64,000 bases of DNA from Asticcacaulis benevestitus DSM 16100 = ATCC BAA-896 (GTDB lineage: Bacteria; Pseudomonadota; Alphaproteobacteria; Caulobacterales; Caulobacteraceae), in assembly GCF_000376105.1 (NCBI RefSeq), contig NZ_AQWM01000001.1:124001-188000 (forward strand). The letters are read 5' to 3'. How positions within the stretch are numbered: the first letter of the stretch is position 1; each line of letters starts with the position of its first letter. Below are positions 1-8,070 of this stretch, in pieces. The notes under the pieces were generated by a model, which saw only the letters and a list, made by a program, of their open reading frames with translations, made no database searches and had not been told where the DNA came from. A program made the position numbers and the translations under genes.

Positions 1-797
1 GCGGAAACCGCGTGCTCATAAGCCTTGCCCCGCCACACAATCTCCATCTTCGCCCACGGCTGGCTGGTGAGTTCGCGCCGCGCTTTCTCCGCCGCCGCGC
101 GCAGCAGTTGATGCAGAGCGTCTTCCTCGCCGAGCTTGAGTTTCCAGTCGTCGGTGAATGTATTGCGCATAGCGCGGATCAGCAGGTCGTTGAAATCCTC
201 GCCACCCAGCCGAGCGTCGCCGGTCGAGGCGCGGACCTCGATGACGCCTTCGAAGATTTCCAGGATCGAGACGTCGAACGTGCCGCCGCCGAGATCGAAC
301 ACCAGAAACTGAGATTCGTCCTCCAGCAGATGAATGCCGTAGGCGAGAGCGGCTGCGGTCGGTTCGTTCAGCAGGCGCTCGACCTTGAGGCCGGCCAGTT
401 CTCCCGCCCGGCGAGTGGCCTTGCGCTGTTTGTCGTTGAAATAGGCGGGGACAGTGATCACGGCCTCGGCCACCGGTTCGCCCAGATAAGCCTCGGCATC
501 GGCCTTGAGACTGCGCAGGACCAGCGCCGACAGTTCCTCAGGAGAGAACTCGCGCCGACCAAGCGTTGTCATCCGCCGTGACCCCATATAGCGCTTGAAG
601 GCGCTGGTGGTCAGCTTAGGGTGCGTCGATTGCCGCTCACGCGCGGGTAGTCCGACCAGCAGGTCGCCATTGTCGTCCAGACCAACAGCCGAGGGCGTCA
701 GGTTATGCCCCAGGCTGTTCGGAATCAATTCCGCCTTGCTGTCACGAAAAACGCCGACGGCGGAGTTCGTCGTGCCCAGGTCGATGCCGATAATCAT
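1..797 (-). CDS. hscC: Hsp70-family chaperone, HscC-like (3' end outside window)
   Basis: Reading the minus strand from an ATG at 797 gives MIIGIDLGTTNSAVGVF, the phosphate-1 loop of the Hsp70 ATPase domain. Further on are a DLGGGTFDVS phosphate-2 motif and ARLGGEDFN. The first 265 codons are present; the rest of the ATPase domain and the substrate-binding domain lie beyond the left edge. The N-terminus starts directly at the nucleotide-binding strand, without the short leader of many DnaK proteins, and resembles HscC. Hsp70 proteins bind and release unfolded peptides in an ATP-driven cycle. The RidA gene ends only 24 bases upstream on the same strand, so both are probably one transcript. Assignment to Hsp70 is certain; HscC rather than another DnaK paralogue is likely. 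Confidence 0.85.
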   Translation of the reverse strand, partial: MIIGIDLGTTNSAVGVFRDSKAELIPNSLGHNLTPSAVGLDDNGDLLVGLPARERQSTHPKLTTSAFKRYMGSRRMTTLGRREFSPEELSALVLRSLKADAEAYLGEPVAEAVITVPAYFNDKQRKATRRAGELAGLKVERLLNEPTAAALAYGIHLLEDESQFLVFDLGGGTFDVSILEIFEGVIEVRASTGDARLGGEDFNDLLIRAMRNTFTDDWKLKLGEEDALHQLLRAAAEKARRELTSQPWAKMEIVWRGKAYEHAVS

Positions 798-821
798 AGT
801 ATGTCCCCCCTCAGACCGTTT

Positions 822-1292
822 TTAGCGACGATCCGACACTTCGATCAGGGCATCGATCTCGACGGCGAAGCCGAGCGGGATCTTGTACATGCCCACGGCC
901 GAGCGGGCGTGCTTGCCGGCGTCGCCGAGCGCGGCCACCATCAGGTCGGAGCAGCCGTTGATGACCTGCGGGATATTGTAGAATTCCGGGCCGGCCTGGA
1001 CGAAGGCGTTGAGCTTGATAACGCGGACGACGTTGTCAAGATCGCCGTCGGCGGCGGCCTTCATCTGGGCCAGCAGGTTGATGGCGCACAGGCGCGCAGC
1101 TTCCACGCCCTGTTCCAGCGTGACATCGACGCCAAGCGTGCCCTTGATTCCGCCATTCGCGTCATTCGAGAGCTGGCCGGAGATATGAACGTGATTCCCG
1201 GTGCGGACGAACGGCACGTAATTGGCCACCGGCGCGGTGGGGACGGGCAGGGTTAACCCGAGGGCGCGCAGACGATCTTCGGTTTGTGACAT
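822..1292 (-). CDS. RidA/YjgF/UK114-family protein
   Basis: A 156-residue RidA-type protein. The fold signature is visible in the segment VHISGQL near residue 35, the central VVRVIKLNAFV strand and the C-terminal GFAVEIDALIEV. Members deaminate reactive enamine/imine intermediates released by PLP enzymes, or act as chaperone-like trimers in the cytoplasm; this longer, diverged subgroup is less well characterised than enteric RidA. The reading frame is open up to 1415, but the ATG at 1292, preceded by AAAGGATTCCTC, fits the family N-terminus (MSQTEDRL). It precedes the HscC-like gene by 24 bases on the same strand. Confidence 0.85.
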   Translation of the reverse strand: MSQTEDRLRALGLTLPVPTAPVANYVPFVRTGNHVHISGQLSNDANGGIKGTLGVDVTLEQGVEAARLCAINLLAQMKAAADGDLDNVVRVIKLNAFVQAGPEFYNIPQVINGCSDLMVAALGDAGKHARSAVGMYKIPLGFAVEIDALIEVSDRR

Positions 1293-1557
1293 GAGGAATC
1301 CTTTATGTGGTAAGAGTATGCAGCCGCTCAAAGGTGGCCAGTTGGCGGAGGTTATAGCTGATTTGCGTTCATGACTTCCATCCCCATTTTTACCTTTTGT
1401 TACCTTCCCCTTCATCGGACCTTAAGAGAGTCCCTATAGATTGAGGCTCGAAAAGCCGAGGGCCGCGCAAGCGGGCGATTCGGTGCAAAAAATAAGATGA
1501 TGTGGGGCTGAGGGTCTTCAATATTGAAGGTTTCCGGCGGGGCTCAAAGGTTTTGGA
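1293..1557. promoter_or_regulatory. Divergent promoter region between ridA-like gene and divK
   Basis: These 265 bases separate two divergent genes and must hold both promoters. A GANTC site (GATTC, 1477-1481), the CcrM methylation target in Caulobacterales, lies about 80 bases before divK. No clear -35/-10 pair or full CtrA box was recognised by eye. Confidence 0.4.
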
Positions 1558-1926
1558 ATGATACAGAAGAAAGTCCTTATTGTTGAGGACAACGAACTGA
1601 ACATGAAGCTCTTTCATGACCTGCTCGATGCGCAGGGCTATGAAACCTTCCAGACCGGCGAGGGATTGTCGGCGTTGACTCTTGCCCGCGAACACCGTCC
1701 TGACCTCATTCTCATGGATATCCAGCTTCCCGAAATCTCCGGCCTGGAAGTCACCAAGTGGCTGAAAGAGGACGATGAACTGTCGCACATTCCAGTGGTG
1801 GCCGTGACGGCCTTCGCCATGAAGGGCGACGAGGAACGCATCCGCGAAGGCGGCTGTGAGGCCTATATTTCGAAGCCGATCTCCGTCACCCATTTCCTGG
1901 ATACCGTGCGCCGTTATCTCGGTTAA
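1558..1926 (+). CDS. divK: Single-domain response regulator DivK
   Basis: A 122-residue stand-alone receiver. The acidic pair E10-D11, phosphoacceptor D54 ([11 protein letters not shown]), the conserved T in [21 protein letters not shown] and the K in ISKPIS are all in place. The sequence is nearly collinear with Caulobacter DivK, which is phosphorylated by DivJ and dephosphorylated by PleC, then binds DivL and related kinases to lower CtrA activity and set cell polarity. One extra residue near the N-terminus shifts the Asp to 54 from the usual 53. pleD starts 15 bases downstream, the same pairing as in Caulobacter. Confidence 0.97.
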   Translation: MIQKKVLIVEDNELNMKLFHDLLDAQGYETFQTGEGLSALTLAREHRPDLILMDIQLPEISGLEVTKWLKEDDELSHIPVVAVTAFAMKGDEERIREGGCEAYISKPISVTHFLDTVRRYLG

Positions 1927-1941
1927 GGCTGAGGGGGCAAG

Positions 1942-3321
1942 ATGACCGCGCGCGTCCTGATCGTCGATGACATCGCCGCCAATGTGCGCCTGCTTCAGGC
2001 CAAGCTGGAGGCCGACTATTACGAGGTGCTGACCGCGCAGGACGGCCGCACCGCCATTGCCAAGGCGGCCAGCGAGCAGCCCGATATCATTCTGCTCGAC
2101 GTCATGATGCCGGAAATCGACGGCTACGAGGTCTGCCGTCAGCTCAAGAATAATCCCGCTACCCAGCATATCCCGATCATCCTGATCACGGCACTCGATG
2201 GCCGTGATGACCGCTTGTCGGGCCTGGAGGCCGGCGCCGACGATTTCCTTACCAAGCCGGTCGATGATGTGATTCTGATGGCGCGTTTGCAGGCGCTGGT
2301 GCGTCTCAAGCAGATGGTCGATGACCTGCGCCAGCGCGAAGCCTCAAGCCGCCGCGCCGGTCTGGTCGATAACGATCTCCTGCAACGGCAGATTTCCGCC
2401 ACCGGCAATGTGTTGATTCTCGATGACAATCCGCGCCAGGCCGAACGCCTGATGCTGCAACTGGGCGAAGACCACCGCTGCGCCTACGAAACCGATCCGG
2501 TGAACGCCATGAAGATCGCCGGCGGGCGTGTCGATCTGGTGGTACTGAACCTGACCGCCAAGGCGTTCGATCCCCTGCGCTGGGTGGCGCAACTGCGTAC
2601 CAACGAAGCGACGCGCCAGCGCCCCGTCCTCGCCATCATCAATGCCGATGAGCGCAAGATCATGTTCAAGGCGCTGGAACTGGGTGTCAATGACGTGGTG
2701 CCGCGCCCGGTCGACATGCAGGAACTGCGTGCCCGCGCCAAGACCCAGATCCGGCGCAAGCGCTATGGCGATTTTTTACGCAATTCACTCGATCGCTCGC
2801 TCGAAATGGCCGTCACGGATCCGCTGACCGGCCTGAACAACCGCCGCTTCCTCGATCACCAACTCAGCATGGCCATGGCGCGCCATACCACGTCGAAGGA
2901 TGCTGAGGCCGATATCGTGTCTCTGCTGATGCTCGATATCGACTTCTTCAAGCGTGTCAACGACACCTACGGCCACGATGCCGGCGATGAGGTGATCCGT
3001 GAATTTGCCCGCCGTCTCAGCCTGAATGTCCGCGCCATCGACATGCCGTGCCGCTTCGGTGGTGAGGAATTCGTGGTGCTGATGCCGGGCACCGATCAGG
3101 CCGATGCCGCTCATATCGCCGAGCGTGTGCGCTCTCAGGTGGCCGATACACCGTTTGTGCTGGCCGATGGCCGTGAGCTGGACGTCACAGTCTCCGTGGG
3201 GGTTGCGACCTCGCGCGGCATGGGGGATGCGCCCGAAAGCCTGCTTAAGCGTGCCGACGAAGGCGTCTACGAGGCCAAGCAATCCGGACGTAATCGCGTG
3301 ATTGTCCGGTCGGCGGCGTAA
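1942..3321 (+). CDS. pleD: Diguanylate cyclase response regulator PleD
   Basis: A 459-residue protein with the PleD layout REC-REC-GGDEF. The first receiver (about 1-120) has phosphoacceptor D53 in LLDVMMPEIDG. The second receiver (about 150-280) is degenerate: the phosphoacceptor position reads VLNLTA, so it is probably the dimerisation adaptor. The cyclase active site is GGEEF at 373-377, preceded by an intact inhibitory I-site RxxD (R364-D367) at the canonical five-residue spacing. It makes c-di-GMP at the stalked pole during the swarmer-to-stalked transition. Co-transcribed with divK in all likelihood. Confidence 0.97.
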   Translation: MTARVLIVDDIAANVRLLQAKLEADYYEVLTAQDGRTAIAKAASEQPDIILLDVMMPEIDGYEVCRQLKNNPATQHIPIILITALDGRDDRLSGLEAGADDFLTKPVDDVILMARLQALVRLKQMVDDLRQREASSRRAGLVDNDLLQRQISATGNVLILDDNPRQAERLMLQLGEDHRCAYETDPVNAMKIAGGRVDLVVLNLTAKAFDPLRWVAQLRTNEATRQRPVLAIINADERKIMFKALELGVNDVVPRPVDMQELRARAKTQIRRKRYGDFLRNSLDRSLEMAVTDPLTGLNNRRFLDHQLSMAMARHTTSKDAEADIVSLLMLDIDFFKRVNDTYGHDAGDEVIREFARRLSLNVRAIDMPCRFGGEEFVVLMPGTDQADAAHIAERVRSQVADTPFVLADGRELDVTVSVGVATSRGMGDAPESLLKRADEGVYEAKQSGRNRVIVRSAA

Positions 3322-3324
3322 AAT

Positions 3325-3771
3325 TTAGGGTTTGCCGTCCGCTTTTTTAACGTAAACCTGCCGCTCGTTTTTCGAGTTGATCCATTCGTAAGAATCTTCA
3401 GAAACAACCCATCTGCTCACGGGTACGTCTGAGCCAAGATTGTAAAATATAATTTCATTACCTATACGCTTCTGCGTTGCGTAGGAAATGAGACCAGCAG
3501 AATGGTAATAGCTGCTGTCTATCTCGCCCGTTACCGTATCGATGGTGACGACAGATACACCTTCCTCATCAACACTCCCGTCCGAATTGAGAAATGTGTG
3601 CGTATTGATAGCCAATTTGTTGCCTGTTGCGACATGAAAGCAGCGGGTGTCTTTTTGACCGCTTTCAAAAGTAGCCTGCCAACAATGGCCATCAAGGCCT
3701 TTGAAATGAGTAGCTAAATCAACAGTGGAAGCCTGCGCCATCGTGGCCAGCAGAAGCATCGAAGTTAACAT
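3325..3771 (-). CDS. Secreted hypothetical protein
   Basis: A 148-residue protein starting at the ATG at 3771 behind a GGGGGA ribosome site. The N-terminus MLTSMLLLATMAQAS is a short Sec signal peptide with a plausible cut after AQA. The mature part is rich in alternating hydrophobic and polar residues (many beta strands), with two cysteines in GHCWQATFESGQKDTRCFHV that could form a disulfide; a lipocalin-like barrel is possible but not shown. No family was recognised. It lies convergent to pleD, four bases from its stop, and separates pleD from rpmG. GC is lower than in neighbours, suggesting late acquisition. Confidence 0.7.
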   Translation of the reverse strand: MLTSMLLLATMAQASTVDLATHFKGLDGHCWQATFESGQKDTRCFHVATGNKLAINTHTFLNSDGSVDEEGVSVVTIDTVTGEIDSSYYHSAGLISYATQKRIGNEIIFYNLGSDVPVSRWVVSEDSYEWINSKNERQVYVKKADGKP

Positions 3772-3870
3772 GTCATATCCCCCAAAAGTGTATCCAAGCA
3801 AATAATACGGTATACGAAATTGTGCGAGAAATAATTTATGTTTGCATAGCCTTCGGTATTCTTGAGACGT

Positions 3871-3912
3871 AAAAAAGCCGCGCCGAGTATAGGGGGAACT
3901 CAGACGCGGCTT
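3871..3912 (-). terminator. Rho-independent terminator after rpmG
   Basis: Arms AAGCCGCG (3875-3882) and CGCGGCTT (3905-3912) flank a 22-base loop. On the minus strand the stem is followed by a run of Ts (3876-3871). It lies about 55 bases downstream of the rpmG stop. Confidence 0.8.
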
Positions 3913-3967
3913 CCTTTAAGGTCCTTCGGCGGGGGGGATGCCAAAGGACAATCTCAAGAGGGCTTGA

Positions 3968-4135
3968 TTACTTAATCTTGCCTTCTTTGAATTCGACGTG
4001 CTTGCGCACGACCGGATCGTACTTCTTCAGCACCATCTTTTCGGTCTTCGTGCGGGCGTTCTTCTTCGTCACGTAGAAGAAGCCGGTGTCAGCCGTCGAG
4101 TTCAGACGGATCTTAATGGAGGCTGGCTTTGCCAT
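3968..4135 (-). CDS. rpmG: 50S ribosomal protein L33
   Basis: A 55-residue basic protein translated from 4135: [20 protein letters not shown], then [20 protein letters not shown] and ending KEGKIK. This is the complete L33 family, zinc-free type (no CxxC pairs). L33 sits near the E site of the 50S subunit. The gene is followed by a terminator and faces pleD, as in other Caulobacterales where rpmG is near divK-pleD. Confidence 0.95.
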   Translation of the reverse strand: MAKPASIKIRLNSTADTGFFYVTKKNARTKTEKMVLKKYDPVVRKHVEFKEGKIK

Positions 4136-4348
4136 GACGTAAAGTCCTTAAGGTACGGGTGCGGACCAAAACATCAGTCATGGAGCGCAAATAAACGAGA
4201 GGGGCGGAAAATACTCAGGAACGGCGGGAAGTCAAGGACCGATCCGGCATAAAAAGCGTTTTTTCGCTGTAAGACGGGCATAGACGCATTTTTGCCCCGA
4301 AGGTCAAGCTATCTGCAACCTTCTACACGGATTTCGGGACAAAACGCC

Positions 4349-4918
4349 ATGACGCACCACCTCGCCGCCGCATTTATCTTCTCCGGACTGATTCTGGCGG
4401 CGCCCGCCCTGGCGGCAGAGCCGAAGGCGCCCTATCAGGTCGCGGAAGCGCTCAAGCTTCATGCCGACGCCGGCAAGAGCAACACGGCGTCGTCCGATTC
4501 GCTGACCGATATCACCCGCGTTGATCTGGTCGTGCGCCTGTCCTGCGCCGAGGCCAATTGCGATACGGCGTCGTTCGGCCTGTCGATGGATGGTGTGGCC
4601 AATGAGGCGGCCGCCCTGACCTTTGAGGTCGGGGGGGATGGCCGCCTGCAATCCACCCTGACCAAGGTGACGGGCAGCGGGCAGGACCGGGGGCAGACCT
4701 TCAAGGTGGCCCTGAAGCCCGATGAGAGCTTTGACCTGCGCATCCACTGGACCCGCAGCGATCGCGTCACCTTCTATCTTTATGGCCGCGATCCGGCCAC
4801 AGGCTTCGACAGGATGGAAAGCCGCGATGTGCAGCTTTCGGAAGGTGTCAAACAGTTGTCGATGCGCGTCTCCGGCGGCGATCTGACCCTGCTCAAGCAG
4901 AGCTACAGCTTCCGTTGA
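4349..4918 (+). CDS. Secreted hypothetical protein
   Basis: A 189-residue protein with a clear Sec signal (MTHHLAAAFIFSGLILAAPALA, cut before AEP). An ATG at 4349 is used because it begins the signal peptide; the frame is open 57 bases further upstream. The mature region alternates short hydrophobic strands, with a cysteine pair in SCAEANC that may form a disulfide. No family recognised. It is convergent with rnr, whose stop is 42 bases away, and divergent from rpmG. Probably periplasmic or outer-membrane associated. Confidence 0.7.
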   Translation: MTHHLAAAFIFSGLILAAPALAAEPKAPYQVAEALKLHADAGKSNTASSDSLTDITRVDLVVRLSCAEANCDTASFGLSMDGVANEAAALTFEVGGDGRLQSTLTKVTGSGQDRGQTFKVALKPDESFDLRIHWTRSDRVTFYLYGRDPATGFDRMESRDVQLSEGVKQLSMRVSGGDLTLLKQSYSFR

Positions 4919-4959
4919 GAGCTTATGCCGCCCCACAAGGGTGGGACGGCATAGCCAAC

Positions 4960-7356
4960 TTACCGCTTCTTTTTCTTTTTGGCGTTCTTGACGCCTTGCG
5001 GAATGAAACCCTTGGGCCGGCCGCCGGTCTTCGGACCGGGCTTGCCGCTGCGGGGCTGGAAGGCCTGACCGGTGCGGGCACGCACACCCAGACGGGCGCG
5101 CGGCGCGTTCGGATCGGCGGCCTCGGGTTCGCTCAGCATCTTGAAGACCAGCCCGCCGGTGATCGGCATGGCCTCCATCAGTTCGACTTCGATATTCGTG
5201 CCCAGGCGCCAGCGCTGGCCGCTCCGTTCGCCGATCAGGGCGTGCTGCACATCATCATGGACGAAATAGTCATTGCCCAGCGACGACACCGGGATGATGC
5301 CATCAGCGCCGGTCTCGGTCAGCTTCACGAACAGGCCAAAGCGCGTGACGCCGACGATGCGGCCCTGGAAGGTGGCACCGACCTGATCCTGCAGGAAGGC
5401 GGCGATATAGCGCTCGATGGCCTCACGCTCGGCCTTCATCGAGCGGCGCTCCGTCTCGGTGATGTGCTCGGCGGTGTCCTTCAGTGTCTTGATCTCGTAG
5501 TCGGTCAGGCCGTCATCACCCAGCTTGAGGGCGCGGATCAGGCCGCGGTGGACCACAAGGTCGGCATAGCGGCGGATCGGCGAGGTGAAGTGGGCGTAGT
5601 TATCAAGATTAAGCCCGAAGTGGCCGTAGTTCTCCGGCGAATAGTGCGCCTGCATCTGCGTGCGCAGCACCACTTCGTTGATGATTTCGGCGTGCGGACC
5701 GTCCTTCTGGCCATCGAGCAGGGCGTTGAAGCGCTCGGTGCGCGGCGGCTCGCCCTTGGTCCACGGCAGGCCGAGCGTGGCGAGGAAATCGGCCAGATTG
5801 CCGATCTTTTCCAGTGAGGGCGCTTCGTGGACGCGGAAGATCAGCGGCGTCTTGTGTTTTTCCAGCGCTTCGGCGGCCGAGACATTGGCCTGGATCATCA
5901 TCTCTTCGATGAGTTGCATGGCATCTAAGCTGACGCGCGGCTCGATCTTGATGACCTTGCCCTCGGCATCGAGCGTGATCTTGCGCTCAGGCGAATTGAT
6001 ATGCAGGGGCTGGCGGATATTACGGCCGCGCGTCAGGCAGGCGTGCGCCTCCCACAGGGGCTTCAGCAGCGTATCGAGCAGCGGGCCGGTCTTGTCGTCC
6101 GGCGTGCCGTCGATGGCGGCCTGCGCCTGCTCGTAGCTCAGCTTGGCGGCCGAACGCATCAGCCCGCGCACGAAGCTGTGGCTGAGCTTCTTGCCGGCGG
6201 CGTTGAACACCATCCGCACGGCCAGGGTGGCGCGGTTCTCGCCTTCCTGCAAGCTACACAGGCCGGAGGAAAGGACATGCGGCAGCATGGGCTCGACGCG
6301 ATCGGGGAAGTAGGTCGAATTGCCCTTGTCGCGCGCGTCCTTGTCGAGTGAAGACCCCGGCGTCACATAGTGCGCCACGTCGGCGATGGCGACCCAGACG
6401 ACATAACCGCCCGGATTGGCTTCGTCCTCGTCGCGGTGGGCGTAGACGGCGTCGTCGTGGTCCTTGGCGTCGGAGGGATCGATAGTGATGAAGGGCAGGT
6501 CGCGCAGGTCGGTGCGCTTGCCCAGCCCGGGCGCCTTGGCGGACTTCGCCTCAAGCTCGGTGTCGGCGTTGAAGCCGATGGATAAGCCATGGCTGTGGAT
6601 CGACATGATCGAAGCCACCTTTGGCTCGTCCTCCTTGCCGATGACCTCGATCACCTTGGCGGGCTTGGGGCCATAACGCGTGATGCCGCCAACCGGCGCG
6701 GCCACCACCACGTCGCCGTCTTCCAGCGCGTCGAGGCCCTGACCGGTGAGGACGTAGTTTTCCTTGGTCTTGCGATTGACCGATTCCAGCCTGATCTCGC
6801 TGACACCCTTGCGCTGGCGGCTGATCCGCACAACGCCGACCACTTTGGGCGCGCCCTGATCGAGCACCTTGATCAGGTGTGCCACCCAGCCGTCGGAGGT
6901 CTTCTCGAAGCGCGCAAAGATGCGGTCGCCGATGGTCGGCGGCGTCTGGACAACGGACTTTTTAAGCGGCGCCAGGCGCGCCAGCGGTGGCTTGGCCTTG
7001 TCCTTCTTCGTGTCTTCCGGCTTGCCCCACTGCACCCACAGTTCGCCGTCGATATCGCGCTCGACCACTTCGCAGACGCCGGTATCGGGCAGGGCGCCGA
7101 TGGCGCCGAAGGTCTTGCGGCCGCGCTTGTCGAGCTGGCCGGCTTCGGACAGATGCTTCAGACGCTGGCGCAGCAGGCGGCGGTCGTCGCCCTTGAGTCC
7201 GAATTGCTTGGCAAGATCGCCGACATCGAGTTCACGATTGGCGGCCAGCGCGTCCAGCAGGGTCTGGTCGTCGGGCAGGCCCCTGGCGACTTTTACGATG
7301 GGGGAGTTCAGCGGTTTGGCGGCGCGGGGCACGCGGGGGAATTTGCTCATGGCCAT
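4960..7356 (-). CDS. rnr: Ribonuclease R
   Basis: A 798-residue 3'-5' exoribonuclease. Order of parts: N-terminal winged-helix-like region (about 20-90), cold-shock/OB region, RNB catalytic domain with the metal-binding run DPSDAKDHDD beginning at D293, an S1 domain near 630-710 (GRIVGVTRFGLFVKL), and a lysine-rich tail ending KKKKKR. The RNB signature HFTSPIRRYADLVVHR is intact. It degrades structured RNA, rRNA and defective transcripts. Two in-frame ATGs, at 7356 and 7350, are possible starts; neither has a strong ribosome site. Confidence 0.95.
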   Translation of the reverse strand: MAMSKFPRVPRAAKPLNSPIVKVARGLPDDQTLLDALAANRELDVGDLAKQFGLKGDDRRLLRQRLKHLSEAGQLDKRGRKTFGAIGALPDTGVCEVVERDIDGELWVQWGKPEDTKKDKAKPPLARLAPLKKSVVQTPPTIGDRIFARFEKTSDGWVAHLIKVLDQGAPKVVGVVRISRQRKGVSEIRLESVNRKTKENYVLTGQGLDALEDGDVVVAAPVGGITRYGPKPAKVIEVIGKEDEPKVASIMSIHSHGLSIGFNADTELEAKSAKAPGLGKRTDLRDLPFITIDPSDAKDHDDAVYAHRDEDEANPGGYVVWVAIADVAHYVTPGSSLDKDARDKGNSTYFPDRVEPMLPHVLSSGLCSLQEGENRATLAVRMVFNAAGKKLSHSFVRGLMRSAAKLSYEQAQAAIDGTPDDKTGPLLDTLLKPLWEAHACLTRGRNIRQPLHINSPERKITLDAEGKVIKIEPRVSLDAMQLIEEMMIQANVSAAEALEKHKTPLIFRVHEAPSLEKIGNLADFLATLGLPWTKGEPPRTERFNALLDGQKDGPHAEIINEVVLRTQMQAHYSPENYGHFGLNLDNYAHFTSPIRRYADLVVHRGLIRALKLGDDGLTDYEIKTLKDTAEHITETERRSMKAEREAIERYIAAFLQDQVGATFQGRIVGVTRFGLFVKLTETGADGIIPVSSLGNDYFVHDDVQHALIGERSGQRWRLGTNIEVELMEAMPITGGLVFKMLSEPEAADPNAPRARLGVRARTGQAFQPRSGKPGPKTGGRPKGFIPQGVKNAKKKKKR

Positions 7357-7405
7357 AATGTAAGGGAGTCTCGCGTTTGAGACCATCCCCCGAGGCACAA
7401 AATCC

Positions 7406-7876
7406 TTATGAGAAGGCGGAAGGGGCCTGATCGGGCGGCAATTGCATCAGGGTGAACCAGTATTGTTCGATGCGCGCCACGATATCGTCATAGGTTTCGG
7501 TGGTGACCGGCTTGGTGATGTAGCCGTTGGCGTGGCGGTCATAGCTGCCGATTACGTCCTTGTCGGCGCTGGAGCTTGACAGAATAATGACCGGGATGCG
7601 CTTGAAGTCAGGATCGGACTTCACCGTCTGGAGAAAATCCTGACCGTGCATGTGGGGGAGGTTGAGATCGAGCAGGATGATGTCGGGGCGCGGGGCGCCG
7701 GCGTGCTCACCTTCGCGGCGCAGGATGCTCAGGCCTTTTTCACCGGTTTCCGCCACCACGATATCGCTGGCGATATTGGCGCGCCTGAAGGCACGTCGGG
7801 TCAGGACAGCATCACCCCGATTATCCTCGATCAGCAAAACCTGCGGCGGGCGATCTCTGTCGGTGATATGTGTCAT
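7406..7876 (-). CDS. Rcp1-like single-domain response regulator
   Basis: A 156-residue receiver with acidic residues E17-D18, phosphoacceptor D70 (ILLDLNLPHMHG), the SSS switch and K in YITKPV. The motif LLIEDNRGDAVLTRRAF and the extended loop before D70 are typical of the Rcp1 type that partners phytochrome-like kinases. There is no output domain. It is transcribed away from the ETR1-like kinase gene, and closely resembles the receiver on the other side of the kinase (9592), so both are probable partners. Its start lies 27 bases from the CTGTGATCACAG palindrome. Confidence 0.9.
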   Translation of the reverse strand: MTHITDRDRPPQVLLIEDNRGDAVLTRRAFRRANIASDIVVAETGEKGLSILRREGEHAGAPRPDIILLDLNLPHMHGQDFLQTVKSDPDFKRIPVIILSSSSADKDVIGSYDRHANGYITKPVTTETYDDIVARIEQYWFTLMQLPPDQAPSAFS

Positions 7877-7902
7877 GTAGCGGGTCCATAGTAGTCATCC
7901 TG

Positions 7903-7914
7903 CTGTGATCACAG
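7903..7914. promoter_or_regulatory. Palindrome CTGTGATCACAG, candidate operator
   Basis: A perfect 12-base palindrome in the 194-base divergent region between the receiver gene and the ETR1-like kinase gene. Its ten-base core, TGTGATCACA, is identical to the core of the five polyamine-island palindromes; only the outermost pair differs (C/G instead of T/A). Function is inferred. Confidence 0.45.
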
Positions 7915-8070
7915 GTTCGGCTAATTTGTCCCTTTCCGCAAGCGGTTTCCTTCGAAGGGGCCGTTGTTACTACACCCAATCGCCTGTCTGGTGTTTCGTT
8001 TGCTTTTTGACTCAATTCGCGCTTGTTAAGGGCAAAACGGACTCACCTTTGCCGGGAAGGACGACACGAC

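Noticed and set aside
12-1256. Two open frames on the plus strand at the left edge
   Set aside because: They mirror the HscC-like and RidA genes on the minus strand, whose motifs are clear.
4915-5817. 300-codon open frame on the plus strand
   Set aside because: It lies entirely antisense to ribonuclease R; the frame is open because of the GC-rich third positions of rnr and shows no family features.
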